From Panulirus ornatus (lineage: Eukaryota; Arthropoda; Malacostraca; Decapoda; Palinuridae): a stretch of 64,000 bases of DNA. The notes under the pieces were generated by a model that was not told the origin of the DNA, did no database searches, and saw nothing but the letters and a program-made list of their open reading frames with translations. A program made the translations under genes and the position numbers. The stretch spans positions 5,367,297-5,431,296 of the forward strand of contig NC_092287.1 of NCBI RefSeq assembly GCF_036320965.1. The letters run 5' to 3'. Shown piece after piece: positions 42,137-57,100 of the stretch. Numbering within the stretch: position 1 is the stretch's first letter; every line of letters begins with the position of its first letter.

Positions 42137-45100
42137 TCCAAATGCCTCTCTCTTCTCTTTCACTAATAATCTTACTTCTTCATCCCACCACTCACTACCC
42201 TTTCTAATCAACCCATCTCCCACTCTTCTCATGCCACAAGCATCTTTTGCACAAGATGAAAGCCAGCAAGGCAGCAGGTTTGGATGGTATTGCAGTGGAA
42301 TTTATTAAAAAATGGGGTGACTGTATTATTGACTGGTTGGTAAGGTTATTTAATGTATGTATGACTCATGGTGAGGTGCCTGAGGATTGGCGGGATGCGT
42401 GCATAGTGCCATTGTACAAAGGCAAACGGGATAAGAGTGAGTGCTCAAATTACAGAGGTATAAGTCTGTTGAGTATTCCTGGTAAATTATATGGGAGGGT
42501 ATTGATTGAGAGGGTGAAGGCATGTACAGAGCATCAGATTGGGGAAGAGCAGTGTGGTTTCAGAAGTGGTAGAGGATGTGTGGATCAGGTGTTTGCTTTG
42601 AAGAATGTATGTGAGAAATACTTAGAAAAGCAAATGGATTTGTATGTAGCATTTATGGATCTGGAAAAGGCATATGATAGAGTTGATAGAGATGCTCTGT
42701 GGAAGGTATTAAGAATATATGGTGTGGGAGGCAAGTTGTTAGAAGCAGTGAAAAGTTTTTATCGAGGATGTAAGGCATGTGTACGTGTAGGAAGAGAGGA
42801 AAGTGATTGGTTCTCAGTGAATGTAGGTTTGCGGCAGGGGTGTGTGATGTCTCCATGGTTGTTTAATTTGTTTATGGATGGGGTTGTTAGGGAGGTGAAT
42901 GCAAGAGTTCTAGAAAGAGGGGCAAGTATGAAGTCTGTTGGGGATGAGAGAGCTTGGGAAGTGAGTCAGTTGTTGTTCGCTGATGATACAGCGCTGGTGG
43001 CTGATTCATGTGAGAAACTGCAGAAGCTGGTGACTGAGTTTGGTAAAGTGTGTGAAAGAAGAAAGTTAAGAGTAAATGTGAATAAGAGTAAGGTTATTAG
43101 GTACAGTAGGGTTGAGGGTCAAGTCAATTGGGAGGTAAGTTTGAATGGAGAAAAACTGGAGGAAGTAAAGTGTTTTAGATATCTGGGAGTGGATCTGGCA
43201 GCGGATGGAACCATGGAAGCGGAAGTGGATCATAGGGTGGGGGAGGGGGCGAAAATCCTGGGAGCCTTGAAGAATGTGTGGAAGTCAAGAACATTATCTC
43301 GGAAAGCAAAAATGGGTTGTTTGAAGGAATAGTGGTTCCAACAATGTTGTATGGTTGCGAGACGTGGGCTATGGATAGGGTTGTGTGCAGGAGGATGGAT
43401 GTGCTGGAAATGAGATGTTTGAGGACAATGTGTGGTGTGAGGTGGTTTGATCGAGTAAGTAACGTAAGGGTAAGAGAGATGTGTGGAAATAAAAAGAGCA
43501 TGGTTGAGAGAGCAGAAGAGGGTGTTTTGAAATGGTTTGGGAACATGGAGAGAATGAGTGAGGAAAGACTGACCAAGAGGATATATGTGTCGGAGGTGGA
43601 GGGAACGAGAAGTGGGAGACCAAATTGGAGGTGGAAAGATGGAGTGAAAAAGATTTTGTGTGATCGGGGCCTGAACATGCAGGAGGGTGAAAGGAGGGCA
43701 AGGAATAGAGTGAATTGGATCGATGTGGTATACCGGGGTTGACGTGCTGTCAGTGGATTGAATCAGGGCATGTGAAGCGTCTGGGGTAAACCATGGAAAG
43801 CTGTGTAGGTATGTATATTTGCGTGTGTGGACGTATGTATATACATGTGTATGGGGGTGGGTTGGGCCATTTCTTTCGTCTGTTTCCTTGTGCTACCTCG
43901 TAAACGCGGGAGACAGCGAAAAAAAAAAGAAAAAAAAAGAAAAAAAAAAGAAAAAAAAAATGTGTGGAAATTAAAAGAGCGTGGTTGAGAGAGCAGAGGA
44001 GGGTGTTTTCAAATGGTTTGGGCACATGGAGAGAATGAGTGAGGAAAGATTGACCAAGATGATATATGTGTCAGAGGTGGAGGGAACGAGGAGAAGTGGG
44101 ATACCAAACTGGAGGTGGAAAGATGGAGTGAAAAAGATTTTGTGTGATCGGGGCCTGAACATACAGGAGGGTGAAAGGCAGGCAAGGAATAGAGTGAATT
44201 GGATCGATGTGGTATACCGGGGTTGACGTGCTGTCAGTGGATTGAAACAGGGCATGTGAAGCGTCTGGGGTAAACCATGGAAAGTTGTGTGGGGCCTGGA
44301 TGTGGAAAGGGAGCTGTGGTTTCGGGCATTATTGCATGACAGCTAGAGACTGAGTGTGAACGAATGGGGCCTTTTCCTAGTGCTACCTCGCACACATGAG
44401 GGGGGAGGGGGATGGTATTCCATGTGTGGCGAGGTGGCGATGGGAATGAATAAAGGCAGACAGTGTGAATTGTGTGCATGGGTATATATGTATGTGTCTG
44501 TGTGTGTATATATATATGTACATTGAGATGTATAGGTATGTATAGTTGCGTGTGTGGACGTGTATGTATATACATTGTGTATGGGGGTGGGTTGGGCCAT
44601 TTCTTTCGTCGGTTTCCTTGCGCTACCTCGCAAACGCGGGAGACAGCGACAAAGCAAAATAAATAAATAAATATATATGTATACAAAGGTGCATATTCAT
44701 ACTTGCTACCTTCATCCATTCCCATTGCCACCCTGCCACACATGAAATAGCATACATAAATCTAAGAAGATGCATGATGATAGAGAATGTACAATTACAG
44801 TTTAAAGAGGTGATTACAGTAATTACAAAGAGGTCATTATACCACTTTAAATATGGTATTTACTATGAAGTCTTGCCTCTTACTCAATCCATTCTTCTCC
44901 ACGCAGCTGATTTTTTTAATCATCCCAACCCTAGATGTCCTACAAATGCCCCTTCCTTGAAAAAAAAAAAAAAACTCATGAAGATATCCAAGAAAAGCAT
45001 AATGCTGAGATAAGGTAATTTCATGCCATGAGAGTGACAATGGTCCCACAGCAATGAACTGTTTGTATAATTTGAGAAAGTAGTGTATGCTCAACATGGA

Positions 45101-48100
45101 GGAATATAGAAAAGATTAAAATCTCAGTAGCTCAATTCATTCACTATCAGTAAAGGTTATGTACAGAGTGAGAAGTCTACTGACATATATGATGGACAAA
45201 ATGTTGAGACTATGGGTTGACGACCATTATCAACAAATGATGTCAACATGCCAAAGCATTATCTATTCGGTTGCACTGAAGTAGTATGAGCACCTACAGC
45301 AAGCCCTCCTTAGCAGGTAAAGATGGTTTGATAAGTTAAGGAAGCACCAGAAACTACATAACTTGAAACTCATTGGAAAGGCTGCCAGTGCTGAAAGGTC
45401 ACTACTTCTGTCTTCTCACATGAGTTTAAAGCGACTGTGGCAGTTGATGTGTATTGGCCACAGTAAGAGCTTAATGCAAATGAAAAAGGCTTATTTTGGA
45501 AATGCATGCTAAGGAGAAAATAAATATCCAAAGAATATAATATAGTTCCAGAGCTCAAATCAGCAACAGATAGACTAACACTACCATTATATAGCAATGG
45601 TAAGGGCAACTTTAAACATAAGCTGCTTCAAAGTCTCCTCTTTTAACACCAAGTGGTCTTGCACTTTCTGCACAAATTAATGTACCCAAATATTCATCTA
45701 AATCAGCTAAAAAGTAAGCAGTTATCTAAATAAAACTCTCTGGTAGATTCCAGTTGGTTCAACCAAGTTCAGCTGTAAAAGGTAATCAGACCACACTATC
45801 ATTGTTCAACCAAGTTCAGCTGTAAAATGTAATCAGACCACACTAACATTGCAAACTATTCACAATCCATAAAAACGTTAAACAACCTATCAATCTATCC
45901 ATTATCATTACCTCCCTTTTCCTTGGTGCATACATCATCTCAGCTCATTCAAAAATCCTCAGTCAATCAAATAACCATGGTGACATGAATCAGCTCAACA
46001 AATTTGAAATGTTCACTGTGATACATACAACCATAGGGACATGTAGCAATGGAGCAACATAAAATATGTTCATGGTGTCCATTGTGTCATGAAACAATGA
46101 AGCAGCATAGGATATGTTCTGTCAGATAAATACAATCAACATTTAACTTCAGGGTAATTCCACAGATGTGCTTTTTGTTCAACAAAACAGAATTCTTACA
46201 ATGCAAAGCTTAGATGAAATCAATCTATTACACTTCAAGTTAATCGTACACCTACATTACTTGCTTTGTTGAAAATTAGAATGTTACCTATGGAAAAATT
46301 GTTCATCCTCAGGCACTTCCTTTGGATCAAGTGAAACAAATTTTTCTGTGTTGACTGCAACTCTTCGAACATCAGAAGGAATGTACTGAGATCGTAGACC
46401 CAATATTTTTCCACCAGCATCTAAAATGAGAGAATGAAAGATCTACAGATTATAACTATTCTATGGCATTACCTCATTACACAGGTTCTCTGATTGACAT
46501 AGGTGAATCCTGAAACATCAAATTCCGAAAAAAAAGCTCTGACAATTTCTAAAATTCTTTCTATTCTGACTGTGTGAATTAAAGAAACTGGCAGTTTTGC
46601 CATTTAACCCTGAACCCAATCACTGTTTTTGTCACATAAATGTGACCCACAGCTTCTGAATCCCCAGGTTAGCACTGGCAAAGTGTAAAACAAGATTCCT
46701 ACAATCTTTTTAATTATCTAGCATTGTGAAATCTATATTCTTACATGGAGGTGCATGCATCATTTAGGGCTAATTCACACTATACCTAAGCTTGGTATAT
46801 CAACAGAACACCTCAGTTTATCACAACCATACAGTGAAGAAATGCTCCTTGGAAAGTGAAGAAATTGAAGATACTCTATAAGAATATGACTGATAAATAA
46901 AAACCTAATTGATAATGATGACAATGTTAGTGACAATGAATCTGATATATATCAGCCCTTTATCATCTGTTTCCTGGCACTAACTTGCTAATGCAAGTGA
47001 CACTTGGAATGGATGAAGGTGAGCAAGTATGAATAAGTGCAAGTGTACATATGTATATGTATGTATTTATGTATATGTTGGTAGGTATATGTATATGTGC
47101 AGGGCTTCTGCGAAAGAGGAAATCATATGGATGGGAAGAGAGAGGTGTTAACAAGTGCCTAGAAAAGAGGTTTGAGTCAAGAGATACTGGAAGATATTGA
47201 ATACTGAATGGCAAAAGGTGAGAGTGAGTATTTTACTGCTTCCTGTACCATTACAAGACATCACTACTATGCATTTCTCTCCTACAATAACTGTTCCACT
47301 TATTTCCTGAAATTTATGTCTAACTTTTATCAAGAGGGCCAAACCTCCCTTCCTTTGCCTTCTCTTTTTCTCCTCACTATAATGTACCCTTTTGGCTGGA
47401 ACAAGTGAGATCTCGCATAACTCTCTTGTGAGCTTTCTTTCCACAACATTATATGCATTTTTCCTAATGCAATCCAGAAATTCCAACTAATGTCCTTCTT
47501 TACCATTTACTTCTAATCTATCATCGTTTGTATGTATAACTTTCTGACATTTCCATCACCATACATTCCTAATCTGTCTGTGGTGCCGGTGGTGGTGTTT
47601 TTGTCTCATTTGGCACCTCCCATTTCGTGCCATCTAACATTTTCCACTTATCCTCTCTTGGTTTATCACATCTGATGCCCCCTATGAATTCTGCCTTGCT
47701 CTTAAGTAACTTCGCCAACCTGGTCAGATGAAAGAAAATGTCACCATAACTGGACATCCTCTTATGTCTTTGATTACAATAACCAACAATTCTTCTTTTT
47801 TTTTCTTTATTATAATTACACCTGGCAAATCCACACTCTAGTTATTCTTTAATGAGCATTTCTTTTCTATATGGTGTGTTCATCATCCCATCCAAAATGA
47901 GTATATTCCTGTGCTGTCCATGCATGGGTGCATATTTGTAGGGAAGATTAATCAAGAGGAAATGTTTTAAGATCATCCAACCATCCAATAAATGATGAAG
48001 TCATTTCTTTTGAAAAACATATCCGTCAGTATTATTCACTGCACAAACTAAAGCCAATAAATTCATTCAAGCAATTAATACAAAGTAATATCAACTTACC

Positions 48101-51100
48101 ATCTTTCTGCTCAGACACTTTCTTTGGATTTCTATATACAAATCGATCAAGGAATCGCATGAGAGTGAAATCATGAAGAGGATCTCCGGAATAGTTAATA
48201 GCTTCACCAGATATGACTCTGCATGCAAACAGTGACACAGATGGATGGTAGTGTTCCTGGAAAGTTTAATTATCACAAGAATAAATGATTTCCAACAAAT
48301 TATATACATCCTTTATATACAACCAGCCACCAAACAGTGAGTTAGACTAAAATATACCCTAGGATCATGTACACAAAGAAAAAATGCATGTGTGTATACC
48401 TTACCTTATGTTACCTTGCTAACACAGCAGTTACTTATGTGGAGGTCCCACAGCAATAAGAAAGGCTATCACAACTGCTGGGCAATTCACAGGTCATAAA
48501 ATGTGGTGATGAGTGTATGTCCCTGTTGTGTCAGAACAAAGATTTAATAAATTTCTCTACTCAGGACTTTCATTTTATAATGATTACACACCTTAAGACG
48601 TCCTAGTTCCCAAAGATGACTGTACTCAGCACCACAATATGAAGGGTTACGATGGTAAGGATCATAGACTGCATGACTGCCATCAGTTCGCTTGACACTA
48701 TAGTGATGCACCCATGATGAAAATATGGAAGATTTATCATCAGACTTTTGAGTGGCATTTTCTTCATTAAAATGAGATTCTTCCACAGTTGTACGAGGTA
48801 AATTTTCCATATTCTTTTTTGTGGTATCCATCTTTTCCTGAAAAAATAAATAAATAACTTACGAGAAAACAACACCAAAGGACTGCTGAAAAATGGATGT
48901 GGAGAGGATACATGAATTAGTGTATGACAATTAGGCAAGCTATAATAGATAATGACGAAGACTAAGGTATAAAGGAAGGACAAGTGTATATGCAGCACCT
49001 CAATGCAATCTAAAAAAAAAAGGTGCAAATGATTTTGTGTGTGGAAGAGGCTCTGTAAGATCTACCTAGCTGTATAGTATAAGACAACACAGGCAGAGAG
49101 ATAAATGAACTGGAGTACTCACATATCAAGCAAATTCAACATATAATCTTTCATAACAGTGAATCACTTATCTGATACTGAAACATTATGAATACATCTA
49201 CTAACATGAAGAAACAGATTATGTAAGAGTGAATATACCCTATACTGTACCTGTATATCTACTCATACATGTCTATGAATTTCACACATAAGTACTTGTA
49301 AATACAGATGTGAATTCTGATTGTGAATTTTTTCATGGAACTGATAGTTTAGCTAATGACAGAAGTACTCATAACAATCAGGGTTCTTGAAAATTCCTGT
49401 TACTGATTATTTCTACTGTGATTTAAGAGGGCTGTGATAGTGGCACTTATTCCACTAACATGAGAGTTAAAATGCTGACTTGCACTGGAGAATGGAAAAC
49501 GTTTGTAAAACAATCATGTCCCCTTCATGTGGTTTTGCAATGTCCTTAATGAATGTTATCTTGTGATCTTGATCTCTAAACTCCAAAAATGAATACTAAG
49601 ATACACAACACTGTATGAAGTATCTGTGTTCAAAAACTTGGTCAGTATAAAATTCCCTAAATCTTCACATACTGTGTACATAAACATGTAGTACCATTTG
49701 ATTACACATGACCATGACCTCGGACATCCTAAAATGAATCAACCCCTAAACTGCAGCATAGTGACCATAAGAAAACAGTCTGCCCCCCATATATTTTCAA
49801 AGGCGTTAAACTGGTGAGGTTTACTGTGGGTACAAGCATATGAAACTCTCAGGTTGAAATCGTTATATGTCTGGTCACTGAGACTAAAGTCCTGAACAGT
49901 GTAAACATCAGCAACCCGCCTCAGCATGTCTCAAGCTATCTTGAAGGATGGATGTTCCTTCTTTACTCTTCTTAGCTGCCACTTTATTATGGGTATTTCA
50001 CTTCTGGGCACTGTATTTCTTCCAGCTGTGCTTCATACCTTCCTAAGTAAGAGAAAGACTTAATTCTTGCACTGAGCATTCAGAGTGCACAATCAGGTGG
50101 CTGCTTCCTGCCAAACAACATCAGTATCTTAGATAATTCAGATAAAGACCCTATGGACCCAAAACATGAACCTAGAATACTTCAAGAACCCTGCCAATTC
50201 CATGCTCAAATGTCTGCAGATGGTAATCAAACCCAAAGGATAGATGACATAGTACCAAAATGTAAGTGAGATATAACCTTCAAGATTTTTTGAGCACATT
50301 GTACATTATTTTATGTTACATGACCAACTGAGTGGTTTAGAGAACCTGACATCAGTGTTCAAAGAAAAGAGTTTCATCAAGGAAGAAAAGGAGTGATCAA
50401 GTCTGCAATAACACCAAAAACATGCAGATTTTTTTTCATAACCAACAAGCTCTCTTGTCTCGGTAAGGTGGCATCAAGAACAAACAAAAACCTCATTTGT
50501 CTACATAAACTATGGAGCTATCCACAGGAAAGCCAGAGAGATTATTCCAAGGCCTCATATACCCTGGTTCAGACCAATTAACAGCTTGTTGCCTCCCATA
50601 TGACACATTAATCCAATCAATTCTTGCCCTCCCGAATGTTCAAGCACCAACACACCAAAGCCTAGGCATATCCCTTGCCCTTCCAAATGTTCAAGCATCA
50701 ACGTACCAAGGCCTTTGTTGCCATATTCTTGCACCTCCTTTTAGATTTTCTCCTCCCCCTTGTTCGCCCAAATTTTGATATACAGATCCCCTTTCTTAGT
50801 CTATCTTAACTTTTTTTTTTTTTATTATACTTTGTCGCTGTCTCCCACGTTTGCGAGGTAGCGCAAGGAAACAGACAAAAGAAATGGCCCAACCCCCCTC
50901 CCATACACATGTATATACATACGTCCACACACGCAAATATACATACCTACACAGCTTTCCATGGTTTACCCCAGACGCTTCACATGCCCTGCTTCAATCC
51001 ACTGACAGCACGTCAACCCCGGTATACCACATCGCTCCAATTCACTCTATTCCTTGCCCTCCTTTCACCCTCCTGCATGTTCAGGCCCCGATCACACAAA

Positions 51101-54100
51101 ATCTCTTTCACTCCATCTTTCCACCTCCAATTTGGTCTCCCTCTTCTCCTTGTTCCCTCCACCTCCGACACATATATCCTCTTGGTCAATCTTTCCTCAC
51201 TCATCCTCTCCATGTAACCAAACCACTTCAAAACACCCTCTTCTGCTCTCTCAACCACGCTCTTTTTATTTCCACACATCTCTCTTACCCTTACGTTACT
51301 CACTCGATCAAACCACCTTACACCACACATTGTCCTCAAACATCTCATTTCCAGCACATCTATCCTCCTGCGCACAACTCTATCCATAGCCCACGCCTCG
51401 CAACCATACAACATTGTTGGAACCACTATTCCTTCAAACATACCCATTTTTGCTTTCCGAGATAATGTTCTCAACTTCCACACATTCTTCAAGGCCCCCA
51501 GGATTTTCGCCCCCTCCCCCACCCTATGATCCACTTCCACTTCCATGGTTCCATCCGCTGCCAGATCCACTCCCAGATATCTAAAACACTTCACTTCCTC
51601 CAGTTTTTCTCCATTCAAACTCACCTCCCAATTGACTTGACCCTCAACCCTACTGTACCTAATAACCTTGCTCTTATTCACATTTACTCTTAACTTTCTT
51701 CTTCCACACACTTTTCCAAACTCAGTCACCAGCTTCTGCAGTTTCTCACATGAATCAGCCACCAGCGCTGTATCATCAGCGAACAACAACTGACTCACTT
51801 CCCAAGCTCTCTCATCCCCAACAGACTTCATACTTGCCCCTCTTTCCAAAACCCTTGCATTTACCTCCCTAACAACCCCATCCATAAACAAATTAAACAA
51901 CCATGGAGACATCACACACCCCTGCCGCAAACCTACATTCACTGAGAACCAATCACTTTCCTCTCTTCCTACATGTACACATGCCTTACATCCTCGATAA
52001 AAACTTTTCACTGCTTCTAACAACTTTCCTCCCACACCATATATTCTTAATACCTTCCACAGAGCATCTCTATCAACTCTATCATATGCCTTCTCCAGAT
52101 TCATAAATGCTACATACAAATCCATTTGCTTTTCTAAGTATTTCTCACATACATTCTTCAAAGCAAACACCTGATCCACACATCCTCTACCACTTCTGAA
52201 ACCACACTGCTCTTCCCCAATCTGATGCTCTGTACATGCCTTCACCCTCTCAATCAATACCCTCCCATATAATTTACCAGGAATACTCAACAAACTTATA
52301 CCTCTGTAATTTGAGCACTCACTCTTATCCCCCTTGCCTTTGTACAATGGCACTATGCACGCATTCCGCCAATCCTCAGGCACCTCACCATGAGTCATAC
52401 ATACATTAAATAACCTTACCAACCAGTCAACAATACAGTCACCCCCTTTTTTAATAAATTCCACTGCAATACCATCCAAACCTGCCGCCTTGCCGGCTTT
52501 CATCTTCCGCAAAGCTTTCACTACCTCTTCTCTGTTTACCAAATCATTTTCCCTAACCCTCTCACTTTGCACACCACCTCGACCAAAACACCCTATATCT
52601 GCCACTCTATCATCAAACACATTCAACAAACCTTCAAAATACTCACTCCATCTCCTTCTCACATCACCACTACTTGTTATCACCTCCCCACTTGCGCCCT
52701 TCACCGAAGTTCCCATTTGCTCCCTTGTCTTACGCACTTTATTTACCTCCTTCCAGAACATCTTTTTATTCTCCCTAAAATTTAATGATACTCTCTCACC
52801 CCAACTCTCATTTGCCCTTTTTTTTCACCTCTTGCACCTTTCTCTTGACCTCCTGTCTCTTTCTTTTATACATCTCCCACTCAATTGCATTTTTTCCCTG
52901 CAAAAATCGTCCAAATCTTAACTTGTCCTCCCTAAATGTCCCAACTATTTTTGCATGCACACACACCTTAGTCATCCTTCTCAATCAGACTATATTAACT
53001 GCAGTCAAAAGCAGCCTTACACTGTCACTGACATTCCTTACACAATCAACCTATTTCATACCACAAATCTTCTATTGAGCCATCTTCAATATACCCTCCA
53101 CATCTGTGTCTGCACTCTCAGTACTTCTTTTCTCCTATTTTTCTGTCATTTCCTTCTTATTCGACTTTTTCAATGTTATCCTCATCTCTTCGTTTTTCAA
53201 CGTTCTTGATAAAACCATGCATATATCAGTGAGTCTACAATCTCCCTTTTATTGAAACTATCAATTCTCACTTTAGGAAACTTTCACATTTTCTAACTAT
53301 AGTCTTATCTCCCAATTATAGAGCCATAACCGTTTACCTTGTGATCATTTCCATAATCTCTCTTGCTCTCTTCCTCTTTCACTTCAAACTCATCTAAATC
53401 TTCTGCATCAGTGAAGACCTCTAGACCATCATCATCGTCATCACATAAACTGCTTGGAAGCAATTTCTTATTCATATTCTTGAGTTCTGGTTTTTCTTGT
53501 ATTACTTCTCCAATGAGGTATAATATGCCACATGCCAAGTGCGAACTCTGGTGAAGGCAGGTCTGAAAGATTAAAATGACGACACAGTTGAACAGATGAT
53601 AAATATCTATACCATACATAATTTCTGTCTATGTACCTTTATAACTGCACACTAAGTTGCCTCCATGTATTATAAGTAAATTAGGAACCTTAATCTGCAA
53701 AAAGCACTACAGAAAATATTTTAAATATTCATTCATAATACTTGATCGCCATTTCTTGCATCAGTGAGGTAGTGCTAGGAAACAGACAAAGAATGACCCA
53801 TCCACTCACACACACACACATATATAAATACATAATTATCATTATATATAAATATATGATTATCATTCTGCTCTCTCAATCACACTCTTTTTATTACCAC
53901 ACATCTCTCTTACCCTTTCATTACTTACTTGATCAAACCACCTCACACCGCACATTGTCCTCAAACATCTCATTTCCAGCACATCCACCCTCCTCCACAC
54001 AACTCAATCTATAGCCCACGCCTCGCAACCATACAACATTGTTGGAACCACTATTCCTTCAAACATACCCATTTTCACTTTCCAAGATAACGTTCTCGAC

Positions 54101-57100
54101 TTCCACACATTCTTCAATGCTTCCAGAACTTTCGCCCCTCCCCCACCCTATGGTTCAATTCCGCTTCCATGGTTCCATCCGCTGCCAAATTCACTCCCAG
54201 ATATCTAAAACACTTCACTTCCTTCAGTTTTTCTCCATTAAAACGTAACTCCCAACTGACTTGTCCCTCAACCCTACTGTACCTAATAACCTTGCTCTTA
54301 TTCACATTCACTCTCAGCATTCTTCTTTCACACACTTTACCAAACTCAGTCACCAGCTTCTGCAGTTTCTCACATGAATCAGCCACCAGGGCTGTATCAT
54401 CAGCGAACAACAACTGACTCACTTCCCAAGCTCTCATTCACAACAGACTGCATACTTGCCCCTCTTTCTAAAACTCTTGCATTCACCTCCCTAACAACCC
54501 CATCCATAAATAAATTAAACAACCATGGAGACATCACACACCCCTGCCGCAAACCAACATTCACTGAGAACCAATCACTTTCCTCTCTTCCTACACGTAC
54601 ACATGCCTTACATCCTCGATAAAAACTTTTCACTGCTTCTAACAACTTGCCTCCCACACCATATACTCTTAATACCTTCCACAGAGCATCTCTATCAACT
54701 CTATCATATGCCTTCTCCAGATCCATAAATGCTACATACAAATCCATTTGCTTATCTAAGTATTTCTCACATACATTCTTTAAAGCAAACACCTGATCCA
54801 CACATCCTCTGCCACTTCTGAAACCACACTGCTCTTCCCCAGTCTTATGCTCTGTACATGCCTTCACCCTCTCAATCAATACCCTCCCATATAGTTTCCC
54901 AGGAATACTCAACAAACTTATACCTCTGTAATTTGAGCACTCACTTTTATCCCATTTGCCTTTGTACAATGGCACTATGCAGGCATTCCGTCAATCCTCA
55001 GGCACCTCATCATGAGTCATACATGTCAACAATACAGGTTGGTAAGGTTAATTAATGTACTTCCCAAGCATTCCTCATGTGTCGTAGAAGGCAACTAAAG
55101 GGGACGGAAGTGGGAGGCTAGAAACCCTCCACTCCTTATATTTCAACTTTCTAAAAGGCTCAGATTGGGGTGTCTAGATGTGTATGGATGTAACCAAGAT
55201 GAGAAAAAAGGAGAGCTAGGTAGTATGTTTGAGGAAAGGAACCTGGATGTTTTGGCTCTGAGTGAAACGAAGCTCAAGGGTAAAGGGGAAGAGTGGTTTG
55301 GAAATGTCTTGGGAGTAAAGTCAGGGGTTAGTGAGAGGACAAGAGTAAGGGAAGGAGTAGCACTACTCCTGAAACAGGAGTAATAGGAGTATGTGATAGA
55401 GTGTAAGAAAGTAAACTCTAGATTGACATGGGTAAAACTGAAAGTGGATGGAGAGAGATGGGTGATTATTGGTGCATAAGCACTTGGGCATGAGAAGAAA
55501 GATCATGAGAGGCCAAGTGTTTTGGGAGCAGCTGAGTGAGTGTGTTAGTAGTTTTGATGCACGAAACTGGGTCATAGTAATGGGTGATTTGAATGCAAAG
55601 GTGAGTAATGTGGCAGTTGAGGGAATAATTGGTGTACATGGGGTGTTCAGTGTTGTAAATGGAAATGGTGAAGAGGTTGTAGATTTATGTGCTGAAAAAG
55701 GACTGATGATTGGGAATACCTGGTTTAAAAAAAGACATACATGAGTATACATATGTAAGTAGGAGGGATGACCAGAGAGCGTTACTGGATTACGTGTTAA
55801 TTGACAGGTGCGCGAGAGAGACTTTTGGATGCTAATGTGCTGAGATGTGCAACTGGAGGGATGTCTGATCATTATCTTGTGGAGGCGAAGGTGAAGATTT
55901 GTATAGGTTTTCAGTGAAGAGAGTGGTGAGAGTAAGTGAGCTTGGGAAGGAGACTTGAGTTAGGAAGTACTAGGAGAGACTGAGTACAGAATGGAAAAAG
56001 GTGAGAACAAAGGACGTAAGGGGAGTGGGTGAGGATTGGGATGTATTTAGGGAAGCAGTGATGGCTTGCGCAAAAGATGCTTGTGGCATGAGAAGCGTGG
56101 GAGGTGGGCAGATTAGAAAGGGTAGTGAGCGGTGAGATGAAGAAGTAAGATTATTAGTGAAAATGAAGAGAGAGGCATTTAGACGATTTTTGCAGGAGAT
56201 GTATAAAAGAAAGAGGCAGGAGGTCAAGAGATAGGTGCAAGAGGTGAAAAAGAGGGCAAATGAGAGTTGGGGTGAGAGAGTATCATTAAATTTTAAGGAG
56301 AATAAAAAAGATGTTTTGGAAGGAGGTAAATAAAGTGCATAAGACAAGGGAACAAATGGGAACATCAGTGAAGGGGGCTAATGGGGAGGTGATCACAAGT
56401 AGTGGTGATGTGAGAAATATATGGAGTGAGTATTTTGAAGGTTGGTTGAATATGTTTGATGATACAGTGGCAGATATAGGGTGTTTTGGTTGAGGTGGTG
56501 TGCAAAGTGAGAGGGTTAGGGAGAATGATTTGGTAAACACAGAAGAGGTAGTAAAAGCTTTGCTGAAGATGAAAGCAGTGGAATTTATTACAAAAAAGGG
56601 GGTGACTGTGTTGTTGACTGGTTGACTCATGGTGAGATGCCTGAGGACTGGCGGAATGCATGCATCGTGCCATTGCACAAAGGCAAAGGGGATAAAGGTG
56701 AGGGCTCAAATTACAGAGGTATAAGTTTGTTGACTATTCCTGGGAAATCATATGGGAGGGTATTGATTGAGAGGGTGAAGACATGTACAGAGCATCAGAT
56801 TGGGGAAGAGCAGTGTGGTTTCAGAAGTGGTAGAGGATGTGTGGATCAGGTGTTTGCTTTGAAGAATGTATGTGAGAAATACTTAGAAAAGCAAATGGAT
56901 TTGTATGTAGCATTTATGGATCTGGAGAAGGCATATGATAGAGTTGATAGAGATGCTCTGTGGGAGGTATTAAGAGTATATGGTGTGGGAGGCAAGTTGT
57001 TAGAAGTAGTGAAAAGTTTTTATCGAGGATGTAAGGCATGTGTACGAGTAGGAGGAGAGGAAAGTGATTGGTTCTCAGTGAATGTCGGTTTGCGGCAGGG

